Origin: JACVRM01 sp963755085
GTDB taxonomy: Bacteria; Actinomycetota; Thermoleophilia; Gaiellales; Gaiellaceae
DNA: 64,000 bases
Direction: 5' to 3'
Assembly: GCA_963755085.1 (NCBI GenBank)
Contig: CAVWIN010000029.1
Location: forward strand, 23,940-87,939
Part shown: in pieces, positions 26,238 to 33,016 of the stretch
Numbering within the stretch: the stretch's first letter is position 1
How the letters are laid out: each line of letters begins with the position of its first letter
Notes under the pieces: model-generated
Database searches by the model: none
Seen by the model: only the letters and a program-made list of their open reading frames with translations
What the model was told of the DNA's origin: nothing
Translations under genes and position numbers: made by a program

Positions 26238-26243
26238 TAGTGT
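26238..26243 (+). promoter_or_regulatory. -10 box for the cobalamin operon
   Basis: TAGTGT fits the TANNNT boxes seen elsewhere in the window. It would start the transcript near 26250, just before the riboswitch. Confidence 0.35.
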
Positions 26244-26249
26244 CCGGCC

Positions 26250-26405
26250 CCTAGTCAGAACAGGCGAGCGGTTGAGGGAACGCCGGTGCGAATCCGGGAC
26301 GGTCCCGCCGCTGTAAGGGGAGAAGCCTCCGCGCCGACACGCCACTGGCCCACGGGCTGGGAAGGCGGCGAGGAGGGGAGCCCCGAGTCAGAAGACCTGG
26401 CCGCC
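26250..26405 (+). promoter_or_regulatory. Cobalamin (B12) riboswitch
   Basis: The core elements appear in order: GAGGGAAC (26274 on), GCCGGTGCGAATCCGGGAC, GGTCCCGCCGCTGTAA, GAGAAGCC, GCCACTGG, GGGAAGGCGGCGAGG and the closing B12 box GAGTCAGAAGACCTGGCC near 26385-26402. The RNA binds adenosylcobalamin and shuts off expression of the genes after it. The first of these, btuF, starts 39 nt downstream with an AAGGAGG that the riboswitch could occlude, so translational control is likely. The exact 5' and 3' edges are estimated. Confidence 0.95.
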
Positions 26406-26443
26406 CGCCTCCCAGAACCGAGCCCCTCGTGGAAGGAGGAACG

Positions 26444-27286
26444 GTGCTCAAACGAGCCCTCATCGCGCTCGCGGCGGCAGCCGCCGTAGCGCCCCCATCT
26501 GCCGTCGCGGCGCCCCAGAAGGCGGTCCCGCACCGGATCATCTCGCTGTCGCCGACGGCGACCGAGTCGCTCTTCGCGATCGGCGCCGCCAAGCAGGTCA
26601 TCGCCGTCGACGACCAGTCCGACTTCCCGAAGCAGGCGCCGCGCACCAAACTCTCGGGCTATACGCCGAACGTCGAGGCGATCGCGAAGTACGGGCCCGA
26701 CCTGGTTGTCATCCAGGGCGACGTCAAGGGCCTGCGCAGCTCGCTGACGACGCTCCACATCCCGGTGCTGATCCAGCCCGCCGCGAACACGATCTCGGGC
26801 GCGTACGCGCAGATCCGCGAGCTCGGAGCGCGGACGGGGCACCAGCAGCAGGCGAAGGCCCTCGTCACGCGCATGCAGCAGCGGATCAGGGCGGCGGTGG
26901 CCTCGGCGCCGCACGAGAACCTCAAGGTGTTCCACGAACTGAGCCCCGACCTCTACTCGGCGAAATCCGGCACATTCATCGGCCGCGTGTACGCGCTCTT
27001 CGGCTTGAAGAACATCGCCGACCAGGCGCCCGGCACGGACTACCCGCAGCTGTCCTCGGAGTACGTCGTCGCCGCGAACCCGGACGTGATCGTCCTCGCC
27101 GACTCGCGCTGCTGCGGCCAGAGCCGGGCGACCGTCTCGGCCCGGCCGGGCTGGAGCGGCATCGCCGCCGTGAAGACGGGCACGGTAGTGCGTGTCGACG
27201 ACTCGATCGCGTCGCGGTGGGGGCCCCGCGTCGTCGACTACGTCCGCGCCGTGGCGAGCGCGCTGAAGTCGCTGAAGGCCAAATAA
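26444..27286 (+). CDS. btuF: Corrinoid ABC transporter substrate-binding protein
   Basis: A 280-residue lipid-free secreted binding protein of the BtuF/FepB type. A signal peptide covers residues 1-23 (LIALAAAAAVAPPSAVAA). The mature part begins PHRIISLSPTATESLFAIGAAKQVIAVDD, the usual start of B12-binding proteins, and continues with YTPNVEAIAKYGPDLVVIQGD, an interlobe helix, and SSEYVVAANPDVIVLAD. GTG 26444 is chosen because AAGGAGG lies 5 nt upstream; an in-frame GTG at 26429 lacks one. The protein captures cobalamin or cobinamide outside the cell and delivers it to BtuC. The riboswitch upstream confirms the substrate class. Confidence 0.9.
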   Translation: MLKRALIALAAAAAVAPPSAVAAPQKAVPHRIISLSPTATESLFAIGAAKQVIAVDDQSDFPKQAPRTKLSGYTPNVEAIAKYGPDLVVIQGDVKGLRSSLTTLHIPVLIQPAANTISGAYAQIRELGARTGHQQQAKALVTRMQQRIRAAVASAPHENLKVFHELSPDLYSAKSGTFIGRVYALFGLKNIADQAPGTDYPQLSSEYVVAANPDVIVLADSRCCGQSRATVSARPGWSGIAAVKTGTVVRVDDSIASRWGPRVVDYVRAVASALKSLKAK

Positions 27287-27287
27287 G

Positions 27288-28376
27288 TTGGGGGAGGCAG
27301 CGGAGCTGCCGGTCGCGGCACCGCGCGTACGCGCGGTGCCGCGACCGGGGCGCCGCCGGACCTGGCCCTGGTACCTCGGCGGCGTCCTCTTCGCCGCCGT
27401 CGCGGTCGTCTGCGGCCTCTTCGTCGGCCCGGCCGACATCGGCTACTCGCCGATGGCGAGCGATCTCGCCTCGCACGTGCCGTTCCTCGGCGTCCACTCG
27501 CGGCTCTCCGAGACCGACTCGGCGATCCTCTGGCAGATCCGAGCCCCGCGGGTGGTCATGGGGCTGCTCGTCGGCGGGCTGCTCTCGATCGCCGGCGCCA
27601 CCTACCAGGGGACATTCCGCAACCCGCTCGCCGACCCGTACCTGCTCGGCGTGGCGGCCGGCGCCGGCCTCGGCGCGACGTTCGCCCTCGTCTACGGCTC
27701 GGGCGGCGCCTGGAGCAATGACCTGCTCCCGCTCGCGGCGTTCGTCGGCGGCGCCGCGGCGGTCGCGCTCGCCTATGTCGTCGGCCGCGCGGCGGGCGGC
27801 ACGGGGCGTGCCGCCGCGCTCGTCCTCGCAGGCGTCACGGTCGCGTCGTTCCTCACGGCGATGCAGACGTACCTCCAGCAGCAGCACGCCGACACGCTCC
27901 AGTCCGTCTACTCGTGGATCCTCGGCAGCCTCGACACCGCCGGCTGGCACGACGTGCTGCTGCTGCTGCCGTACGCGGCGATCAGCACCTTCGTCCTGCT
28001 CCTGCACCGCCGCGTGCTCGACGTGCTGGCGCTCGGCGACGACGAAGCCGCGGCGCTCGGGATCAACGTCGGCCGCACCCGGCTGCTGCTCGTCGCCGCC
28101 GCGACGCTCGGGACGGCCGCGGCGGTCGCGGTCAGCGGGCTGATCGGCTTCCTCGGCATCATCGTCCCGCACTTCGTGCGGCTCGTCGCCGGCGGGAGCT
28201 ACCGCATCGTGCTGCCGCTGTCGCTGCTCGTCGGCGGCGGCTTCCTGGTCTTCGCCGACATCGTCGCGCGGACCGTCCTCTCGCCGGCCGAGCTTCCGAT
28301 CGGCGTGGTGACCGCCTTCTTCGGCGCGCCGTTCTTCGCCATCGTGCTGCGCACGAGCCGCGGGGTGACGGGATGA
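27288..28376 (+). CDS. btuC: Corrinoid ABC transporter permease
   Basis: A 362-residue FecCD-family permease with about ten helices. RAPRVVMGLLVGGLLSIAGATYQGTFRNPLADPYLLGVAAGAGLGA is the family hallmark, and the cytoplasmic coupling segment LGINVGRTR and SGLIGFLGIIVPHFVRLVAG are present. The first 30 residues are a Pro/Arg-rich extension before helix 1. The start TTG 27288 comes directly after the btuF stop and is uncertain, because later in-frame starts are possible. The stop overlaps btuD by 4 nt. Confidence 0.92.
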   Translation: MGEAAELPVAAPRVRAVPRPGRRRTWPWYLGGVLFAAVAVVCGLFVGPADIGYSPMASDLASHVPFLGVHSRLSETDSAILWQIRAPRVVMGLLVGGLLSIAGATYQGTFRNPLADPYLLGVAAGAGLGATFALVYGSGGAWSNDLLPLAAFVGGAAAVALAYVVGRAAGGTGRAAALVLAGVTVASFLTAMQTYLQQQHADTLQSVYSWILGSLDTAGWHDVLLLLPYAAISTFVLLLHRRVLDVLALGDDEAAALGINVGRTRLLLVAAATLGTAAAVAVSGLIGFLGIIVPHFVRLVAGGSYRIVLPLSLLVGGGFLVFADIVARTVLSPAELPIGVVTAFFGAPFFAIVLRTSRGVTG

Positions 28377-29140
28377 CGGTGGCCTTCGACGGCGTCTCGG
28401 TCACGCTCGACCGCGCCGAGGTGCTGCGCGGCGTCTCCGGCCGCGTCGAGCCTGGCGAGTGGCTGACGATCATCGGCCCCAACGGGGCGGGGAAGAGCAC
28501 GCTGCTGCGCGCGTTCATGCGCCTCGTGAAGGCGACCGGGTCGATCACGCTCGACGGCGTGGAGACGGCGCGCATGCGTGCGCGTGAGCTCGCGCGGAAG
28601 CTCGCGCTCGTCCCGCAGACGCCGGCGATGCCCGTGATGATGACGGTTGCCGAGTACGTGCTGCTCGGCCGCACGCCGCACCTCGGCTACCTCGCGCGCG
28701 ACGGGGACGGCGACCGCGAGGCGGCTGCCGAGGCGCTGCACCGGCTCGATCTGGACACCTTCGCGGCACGGCGGCTGGGCACGCTGAGCGGCGGCGAGCA
28801 GCAGCGCGCCGTTCTGGCCCGCGCGCTCGCGCACCAGGCGCCGGTGCTGCTCCTCGACGAGCCGACCGCGTCGCTCGACATCGGCCGCAGCCAGAAGGTG
28901 CTCGAGCTGGTCGACGAGCTGCGGCGCGAGCAAGGGCTTACGGTCGTGGCGACGATGCACGAGCTCACGCTTGCCGGGCAGTACGCCGACCGCCTGCTGC
29001 TCCTCGACCGTGGCCGCGTCGTCGCCTCGGGCGAGCCGCGCGAGGTGCTGACCGAGGAGCTCGTCGCGCGCCACTACGGGGCGAGCGTGCGGATCCAACA
29101 GGTCGCAGGAGGGCTGGTCGTCGTGCCCGCACGGCTATGA
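28373..29140 (+). CDS. btuD: Corrinoid ABC transporter ATPase
   Basis: A 255-residue ATP-binding protein with Walker A GPNGAGKST (residues about 35-43), Q-loop LVPQTPAM, signature LSGGEQQRA, Walker B VLLLDEPTASLD and the switch His in TMHELTLAG. It powers BtuC. It starts at ATG 28373, inside the btuC stop (ATGA), and its own stop overlaps cobU by 4 nt. Confidence 0.93.
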   Translation: MTVAFDGVSVTLDRAEVLRGVSGRVEPGEWLTIIGPNGAGKSTLLRAFMRLVKATGSITLDGVETARMRARELARKLALVPQTPAMPVMMTVAEYVLLGRTPHLGYLARDGDGDREAAAEALHRLDLDTFAARRLGTLSGGEQQRAVLARALAHQAPVLLLDEPTASLDIGRSQKVLELVDELRREQGLTVVATMHELTLAGQYADRLLLLDRGRVVASGEPREVLTEELVARHYGASVRIQQVAGGLVVVPARL

Positions 29141-29658
29141 GCGGGCTCACCTTCCTGCTCGGCGGCGCGCGGAGCGGCAAGTCCTCGCTGGCGCTCGAGC
29201 TGGCGGAGCGCGCGGGCGGGCCGGTCACCTTCATCGCCACCGCGACGGCCGGCGATGAGGAGATGGCTGCCCGGATCGCGGCGCACCGCGTCGAGCGGCC
29301 GGGGACGTGGACGACGGTCGAGGAGCCGCTCCGCCTGCAGGAGGCGCTCGAGGCCGCGGAGGGGACGGTGGTCGTTGACTGCCTTTCCCTCTGGGTTGCG
29401 AACCTGCTCGAGGCCGGCGTGACGGACATCGAGGAGCAGTCGGTCGCGGCGGCCGCCGTGGCGGCCCGCCGGCGCACGATTGCAGTCAGCAACGAGGTCG
29501 GCCTCGGCGTCGTCCCGGCCACGCCGCTCGGGCGCCGCTATCGCGACGTGCTGGGCCGCGTGAACGCGGCCTGGGCCGACGCGGCGGAGGCCACGCTGCT
29601 GGTCGTCGCCGGCCGTGCGCTGCCGCTCGCCTCGCCGTGGGAGCTCGTCGATGCGTGA
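29137..29658 (+). CDS. cobU: Adenosylcobinamide kinase / adenosylcobinamide-phosphate guanylyltransferase
   Basis: A 173-residue bifunctional enzyme that phosphorylates adenosylcobinamide and then attaches GMP, activating it for the lower-ligand step. The P-loop is GGARSGKSS near the N-terminus. FIATATAGDEEMAARIAAHRVERPGTWTTVEEP contains the His believed to carry GMP (AHR). VVVDCLSLWVANLL and VSNEVGLGVVP follow. The length matches the family. It is coupled to btuD and cobT by 4-nt and 8-nt overlaps. Confidence 0.94.
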   Translation: MSGLTFLLGGARSGKSSLALELAERAGGPVTFIATATAGDEEMAARIAAHRVERPGTWTTVEEPLRLQEALEAAEGTVVVDCLSLWVANLLEAGVTDIEEQSVAAAAVAARRRTIAVSNEVGLGVVPATPLGRRYRDVLGRVNAAWADAAEATLLVVAGRALPLASPWELVDA

Positions 29659-30676
29659 GGTGCGCGCTACGAGGCCGGCGGACATCGCGGCGCTCCGCGC
29701 GCGCCTTGACGAGAAGACGAAGCCACGCGGCAGCCTCGGCCGGCTCGAGGACCTCGCCGTCCGCGTCGCCGCGGCCGGCGGCCGCCTCGATGTGCTCGAC
29801 CCGGTGATCGTCGTCGTCGCCGGGGACCACGGTGTCGCCCGCCAGGGCGTTAGTGCCTACCCGCAGGAGGTCACGCGCCAGATGCTCGCGGCCTTCACGG
29901 GCGGCGACGCTGCCGTCTGCGTCCTCGCCCGGCAGGCGGGCGCCGACCTGGTGGTGGTCGACGCCGGCGTCGTCGAGCCAGTCGACGACGCGGGCGTGCT
30001 CGACCTGCGCCAGGGGCCGGGGACGGCCGACTTCACGACCGGCCCGGCAATGTCGCGCCGGCAGGCGGAGGCCGCGCTCGCGGCCGGCATCGAGCTCGCG
30101 GACGAGCTGGTGCGCGACCACGGCCTGGTCGCGCTCGGCGAGATGGGCATCGGCAACTCCACGGCGGCGGCCGCGGTCGCGGCGGCGCTCCTCGAGTGCG
30201 GCCCGCAGCTGACGTGCGGCCGGGGCACCGGCCTGGACGACGCCGGGCTCGCGCACAAGGTGGCGGTCGTCGAGGCAGGCCTCCGGCTCCACGACCCGGA
30301 TCCCGCCGACCCGATCGGGGTCCTCGCCGCCGTCGGCGGCTTCGAGCTCGCGGTGCTCATGGGGCTCGCCCTCGGCGCGGCCTCGCACCAGGTGCCGGTC
30401 GTGATCGACGGGTTCATCAGCAGCACCTCGGCGCTGGCCGCTGCGAAGCTCGCGCCGGCGCTGCCCGCCAGGCTCGTCGCGTCGCACCGCTCGCCGGAGC
30501 CGGGGCACACGCTCGTCCTCGACGCGCTCGGCCTCGAGCCCGTGCTCGATCTCGGCATGCGGCTGGGGGAGGGCTCGGGCGCGGCGCTCTGCCTGCCGCT
30601 CATCCGCTCGTCGCTCGCGATCCTCGAGGAGATGGCGACGTTCGCGGGCGCCGGCGTCACCGATGCGGGCCGTTGA
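29651..30676 (+). CDS. cobT: Nicotinate-nucleotide-dimethylbenzimidazole phosphoribosyltransferase
   Basis: A 341-residue enzyme, normal length. It makes alpha-ribazole phosphate from dimethylbenzimidazole, the lower ligand of B12. Diagnostic segments are DEKTKPRGSLGRLEDLA, VVVAGDHGVARQGVSAYPQEVT, GEMGIGNSTAAAAVAAALL, VVIDGFISSTSAL and, near the C-terminus, LDLGMRLGEGSGAAL, whose Glu is the catalytic base in CobT. ATG 29651 is preferred over an in-frame start 36 nt upstream because it gives the short overlap seen throughout this operon. It overlaps cobS by 14 nt. Confidence 0.95.
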   Translation: MREVRATRPADIAALRARLDEKTKPRGSLGRLEDLAVRVAAAGGRLDVLDPVIVVVAGDHGVARQGVSAYPQEVTRQMLAAFTGGDAAVCVLARQAGADLVVVDAGVVEPVDDAGVLDLRQGPGTADFTTGPAMSRRQAEAALAAGIELADELVRDHGLVALGEMGIGNSTAAAAVAAALLECGPQLTCGRGTGLDDAGLAHKVAVVEAGLRLHDPDPADPIGVLAAVGGFELAVLMGLALGAASHQVPVVIDGFISSTSALAAAKLAPALPARLVASHRSPEPGHTLVLDALGLEPVLDLGMRLGEGSGAALCLPLIRSSLAILEEMATFAGAGVTDAGR

Positions 30677-31394
30677 CGCCGCCGCGGCGGCGCTCTCTTT
30701 CCTGACACGGATCCCCGTCCGGCGGGCGCTCGGGCCGGAGGATGTCGCGCGCGGCGCCGTGCTCTTCCCGGTCGTCGGCGCCGGGGTGGGCGCGTTGAGC
30801 GGCGTTGCGGCCCTGCTGCTCTATCCGTCGGTGCCGGCGCTCGCCGCGGCGGGCGTCGCCGTGGGCGTCGAGCTCGTCGTCACGGGCGCCATGCATGTCG
30901 ATGCACTGGCCGACACCGCCGACGCGGCCGGGGCCCAGACCCGCGAGCGGGCGCTCGAGATCATGCGCGACTCGCGCATCGGCTCGTTCGGCGCCGCCGC
31001 GGTGATGACGGACCTGCTGGTTCGTGCCGCCGCGATCGCCGGGCTGGCCGCCGCGCCGGTCGGGGCGCTGGTCGCCGCCGGAGCGCTGAGCCGCGCCGCG
31101 TCGCTGCCGCTCGCCGCGGCGTTGCCCTACGCGCGCGCAAAGGGCGGGCCGGGGAGCGTGCTGACGGGGCGCGTGCGGTGGGCGTCGGCGCTGGGAGCCG
31201 TCGTCGTCGCACTGGCGGTCGCCGTCGCAGTGACCGGCACCGATGGTGCGTGGGCTGCCCTCGGCGCGGCCGGCACGGCGCTCCTGCTCGGGCTCGTCTT
31301 CCGGCACTGGCTGGGCGGCGTGACCGGCGACGCCCTCGGCGCCGTGACCCAGCTCGCCGGGACCGTCGCCCTGCTCGTCCTCGTCGCTACGTGA
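30663..31394 (+). CDS. cobS: Adenosylcobinamide-GDP ribazoletransferase (cobalamin synthase)
   Basis: A 243-residue membrane protein that joins adenosylcobinamide-GDP with alpha-ribazole to finish cobalamin. It has LSFLTRIPVRR at the N-terminus, DALADTADAAG with the Mg-binding acidic residues, and RALEIMRDSRIGSFGAAA, all typical of CobS. About six hydrophobic segments follow. The order btuFCD-cobUTS under one B12 riboswitch makes a complete uptake and salvage unit. The 3' end overlaps the convergent cupin gene by 8 nt. Confidence 0.93.
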   Translation: MRAVDAAAAALSFLTRIPVRRALGPEDVARGAVLFPVVGAGVGALSGVAALLLYPSVPALAAAGVAVGVELVVTGAMHVDALADTADAAGAQTRERALEIMRDSRIGSFGAAAVMTDLLVRAAAIAGLAAAPVGALVAAGALSRAASLPLAAALPYARAKGGPGSVLTGRVRWASALGAVVVALAVAVAVTGTDGAWAALGAAGTALLLGLVFRHWLGGVTGDALGAVTQLAGTVALLVLVAT

Positions 31395-31785
31395 ACTCGC
31401 CGCGCGAGATCGCCTGGCGCTTCGCCAGGTCAGCCATGTCGACGAGCTGGCCGTCGCGGCCGACGTAGCCGTCCTTCGCGCCGACGATGAGGACGACCAG
31501 GTCGTCGTCGCCGACGTTCGAGAAGTAGCGCGGCGTCGTCGACTCCACGTGGCACATGCCGCCGGCCCCGAGCTCGTGGGTCTGGCCGTCGACGTGGAAC
31601 TCGGCGTTGCCCTGGTGCACGAAGTAGAGCTCGTCTTGCTCGTCGTGGTAGTGGTGGACGCTCTCCTTGCCCGGCGGGACGACGATCACGTTGACGCCGA
31701 ACGCCGTCACGCCGAGCGGCCCGCGCACCTTGCGGAAGCCGTAGCCGTCGCCGAGGTCGTCGATCGAGCCGAACGCGTAGCCCAC
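31387..31785 (-). CDS. Cupin-domain protein
   Basis: A 132-residue single-cupin protein. Motif 1 is visible as VPPGKESVHHYHDEQDELYFVHQGNAEF (metal-ligand His, His and Glu), and motif 2 as CHVESTTPRYFSNVG, in which the usual second His is at CHVES. It probably binds one metal ion. The reaction is unknown. GTG 31785 lies 6 nt after TAGCGT, with no ribosome binding site, so it is probably leaderless. It converges on cobS. Confidence 0.8.
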   Translation of the reverse strand: MGYAFGSIDDLGDGYGFRKVRGPLGVTAFGVNVIVVPPGKESVHHYHDEQDELYFVHQGNAEFHVDGQTHELGAGGMCHVESTTPRYFSNVGDDDLVVLIVGAKDGYVGRDGQLVDMADLAKRQAISRGEFT

Positions 31786-31791
31786 GCGGCG

Positions 31792-31797
31792 ACGCTA
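31792..31797 (-). promoter_or_regulatory. -10 box of a leaderless promoter
   Basis: TAGCGT on the minus strand ends 6 nt before GTG 31785 of the cupin gene. It is the same hexamer and nearly the same spacing as upstream of the permease at 16548. Confidence 0.45.
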
Positions 31798-31854
31798 CCA
31801 CCCCCGGCTCGGGTCGTCAGCCGCGGCGCTACGAAGCTTCGCCGAGCAGGTACC

Positions 31855-31867
31855 ATAGAAACACTAT
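31855..31867 (+). promoter_or_regulatory. Small palindrome over the padR start, possible autoregulatory site
   Basis: ATAG and CTAT flank a 5-nt centre (ATAGAAACACTAT) and the right arm overlaps the ATG of the PadR gene. TACCAT, a possible -10, overlaps the left side at 31851-31856. PadR regulators often bind ATGT/ACAT- or ATAG/CTAT-like short palindromes in their own promoter. The arms are only 4 bp, so this is tentative. Confidence 0.35.
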
Positions 31868-32180
31868 GCGAGCCGATGTATCCCGTGGTCATCTCGACCT
31901 CCTGCTGCTCGGTGCCGTCGCGAAGGAGCCGCTGCACGGGTACGGGATCGTCGAGGCGATCCGCGAAGCGAGCGAGGGCGCGTTCGACCTCGGCGAGGGC
32001 ACCGTCTACCCGGCGCTCTACCGATTGGAGGCGGCGGGGCTGCTCGCCAGCGACGCGTCGACCGTGAACGGCCGCAAGCGGCGGACGTACCGGCTCACGG
32101 CGCGCGGCCGGCGGGACCTCGCCGCGCAGAAGCGCGACTGGAGCGCGTTCGTCCACGCCGTCGAGGCGGTGACGGCATGA
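31866..32180 (+). CDS. PadR-family transcriptional regulator
   Basis: A 104-residue winged-helix repressor of the short PadR type: SRGHLDLLLLGAVAKEPLHGYGIVEAIREAS, then LGEGTVYPALYRLEAAGLLASD and RKRRTYRLTARGRRDL. It probably senses a small hydrophobic or toxic compound and controls the membrane protein gene that overlaps it by 4 nt. There is no good ribosome binding site before ATG 31866. Confidence 0.92.
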   Translation: MRADVSRGHLDLLLLGAVAKEPLHGYGIVEAIREASEGAFDLGEGTVYPALYRLEAAGLLASDASTVNGRKRRTYRLTARGRRDLAAQKRDWSAFVHAVEAVTA

Positions 32181-32995
32181 TCGAGGAGCTCCGGCGAGAG
32201 CTCGACGCCGCCGGCGTGCGCGGCCGCTGGCAGCGGCGCGCGCTCGAGGAGGCGCGCGACCATCTCGCCGAGTCCGGCGGAGGGTTCGGCGACCCACGGA
32301 AGATCGCCCGCGACATCGCCGCGGTCGTCGCGACGACGCAGACGCGGCAGGCCGCCCTGGTCGCATTCGGCGGGCTGGTCGCCGCTGGGCTTGCTTGTGT
32401 CGTGGCGTTCGCGCTGTCCGGGTCGGCCGACATCACGGCCGGCGGCCTGCTCGGCATCACGGCGTCCGCCGCGATCGTGGTCGCGTCGCAGATCGCGTTC
32501 GTGGCCGGGATGTTCATGGCCTGGCGGGCGCTCCACCTGAGGCCTCCTGCGCGGACGGCCGAGCTCTCCGTGGTGCGCCGGCGGGCGGCGGTCGCGCTTT
32601 CCGGCGCCGCGGTGACCGCGGTCGCGTGGATTGTCTACGCATACCAGTACGACGACTCGGGCTGGATCGTCGTCCTGTCCGCCGCGACGCTCCTGCTGCT
32701 CGCGCTCTCGGCCTCGCGCGTCGTCACGGCAGCGCGGCCGCGTCCGCTGCCCGGAGGTGAGGCGGGCGACGTCTTCGACGAGCTCGCGCCAATCGTGGGG
32801 CCGGCGGTCGCGCTTCGTGCACACCCGTGGGTGTTCGCCGTCCTCGTCGCCGGCTCGGCCGGGGCGCTTGTATGTGTCTCGGGCTGGAGCGCCGAAGGCG
32901 CCGTTGCCGATGGGCTCGTTCGCGGGATCCCGGAGGCGCTTGCGGTGCTCGGCGCCTACGCGGCCCTCGGCCGCGTGCTTGCGCTCCGCCACTAA
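32177..32995 (+). CDS. Membrane protein cotranscribed with PadR
   Basis: A 272-residue protein. Residues 1-55 are a cytoplasmic helical region (IEELRRELDAAGVRGRWQRRALEEARDHLAES, then DPRKIARDIAAVVAT) like the N-terminal domain often found in membrane proteins next to PadR genes. About six to seven transmembrane helices follow, with Arg-rich loops. No transport or enzyme motif is visible. The start ATG 32177 overlaps the padR stop by 4 nt (ATGA). Such pairs usually form a repressor with its regulated membrane partner. Confidence 0.75.
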   Translation: MIEELRRELDAAGVRGRWQRRALEEARDHLAESGGGFGDPRKIARDIAAVVATTQTRQAALVAFGGLVAAGLACVVAFALSGSADITAGGLLGITASAAIVVASQIAFVAGMFMAWRALHLRPPARTAELSVVRRRAAVALSGAAVTAVAWIVYAYQYDDSGWIVVLSAATLLLLALSASRVVTAARPRPLPGGEAGDVFDELAPIVGPAVALRAHPWVFAVLVAGSAGALVCVSGWSAEGAVADGLVRGIPEALAVLGAYAALGRVLALRH

Positions 32996-33016
32996 ACGCG
33001 AGACTCTGACCTCGCG

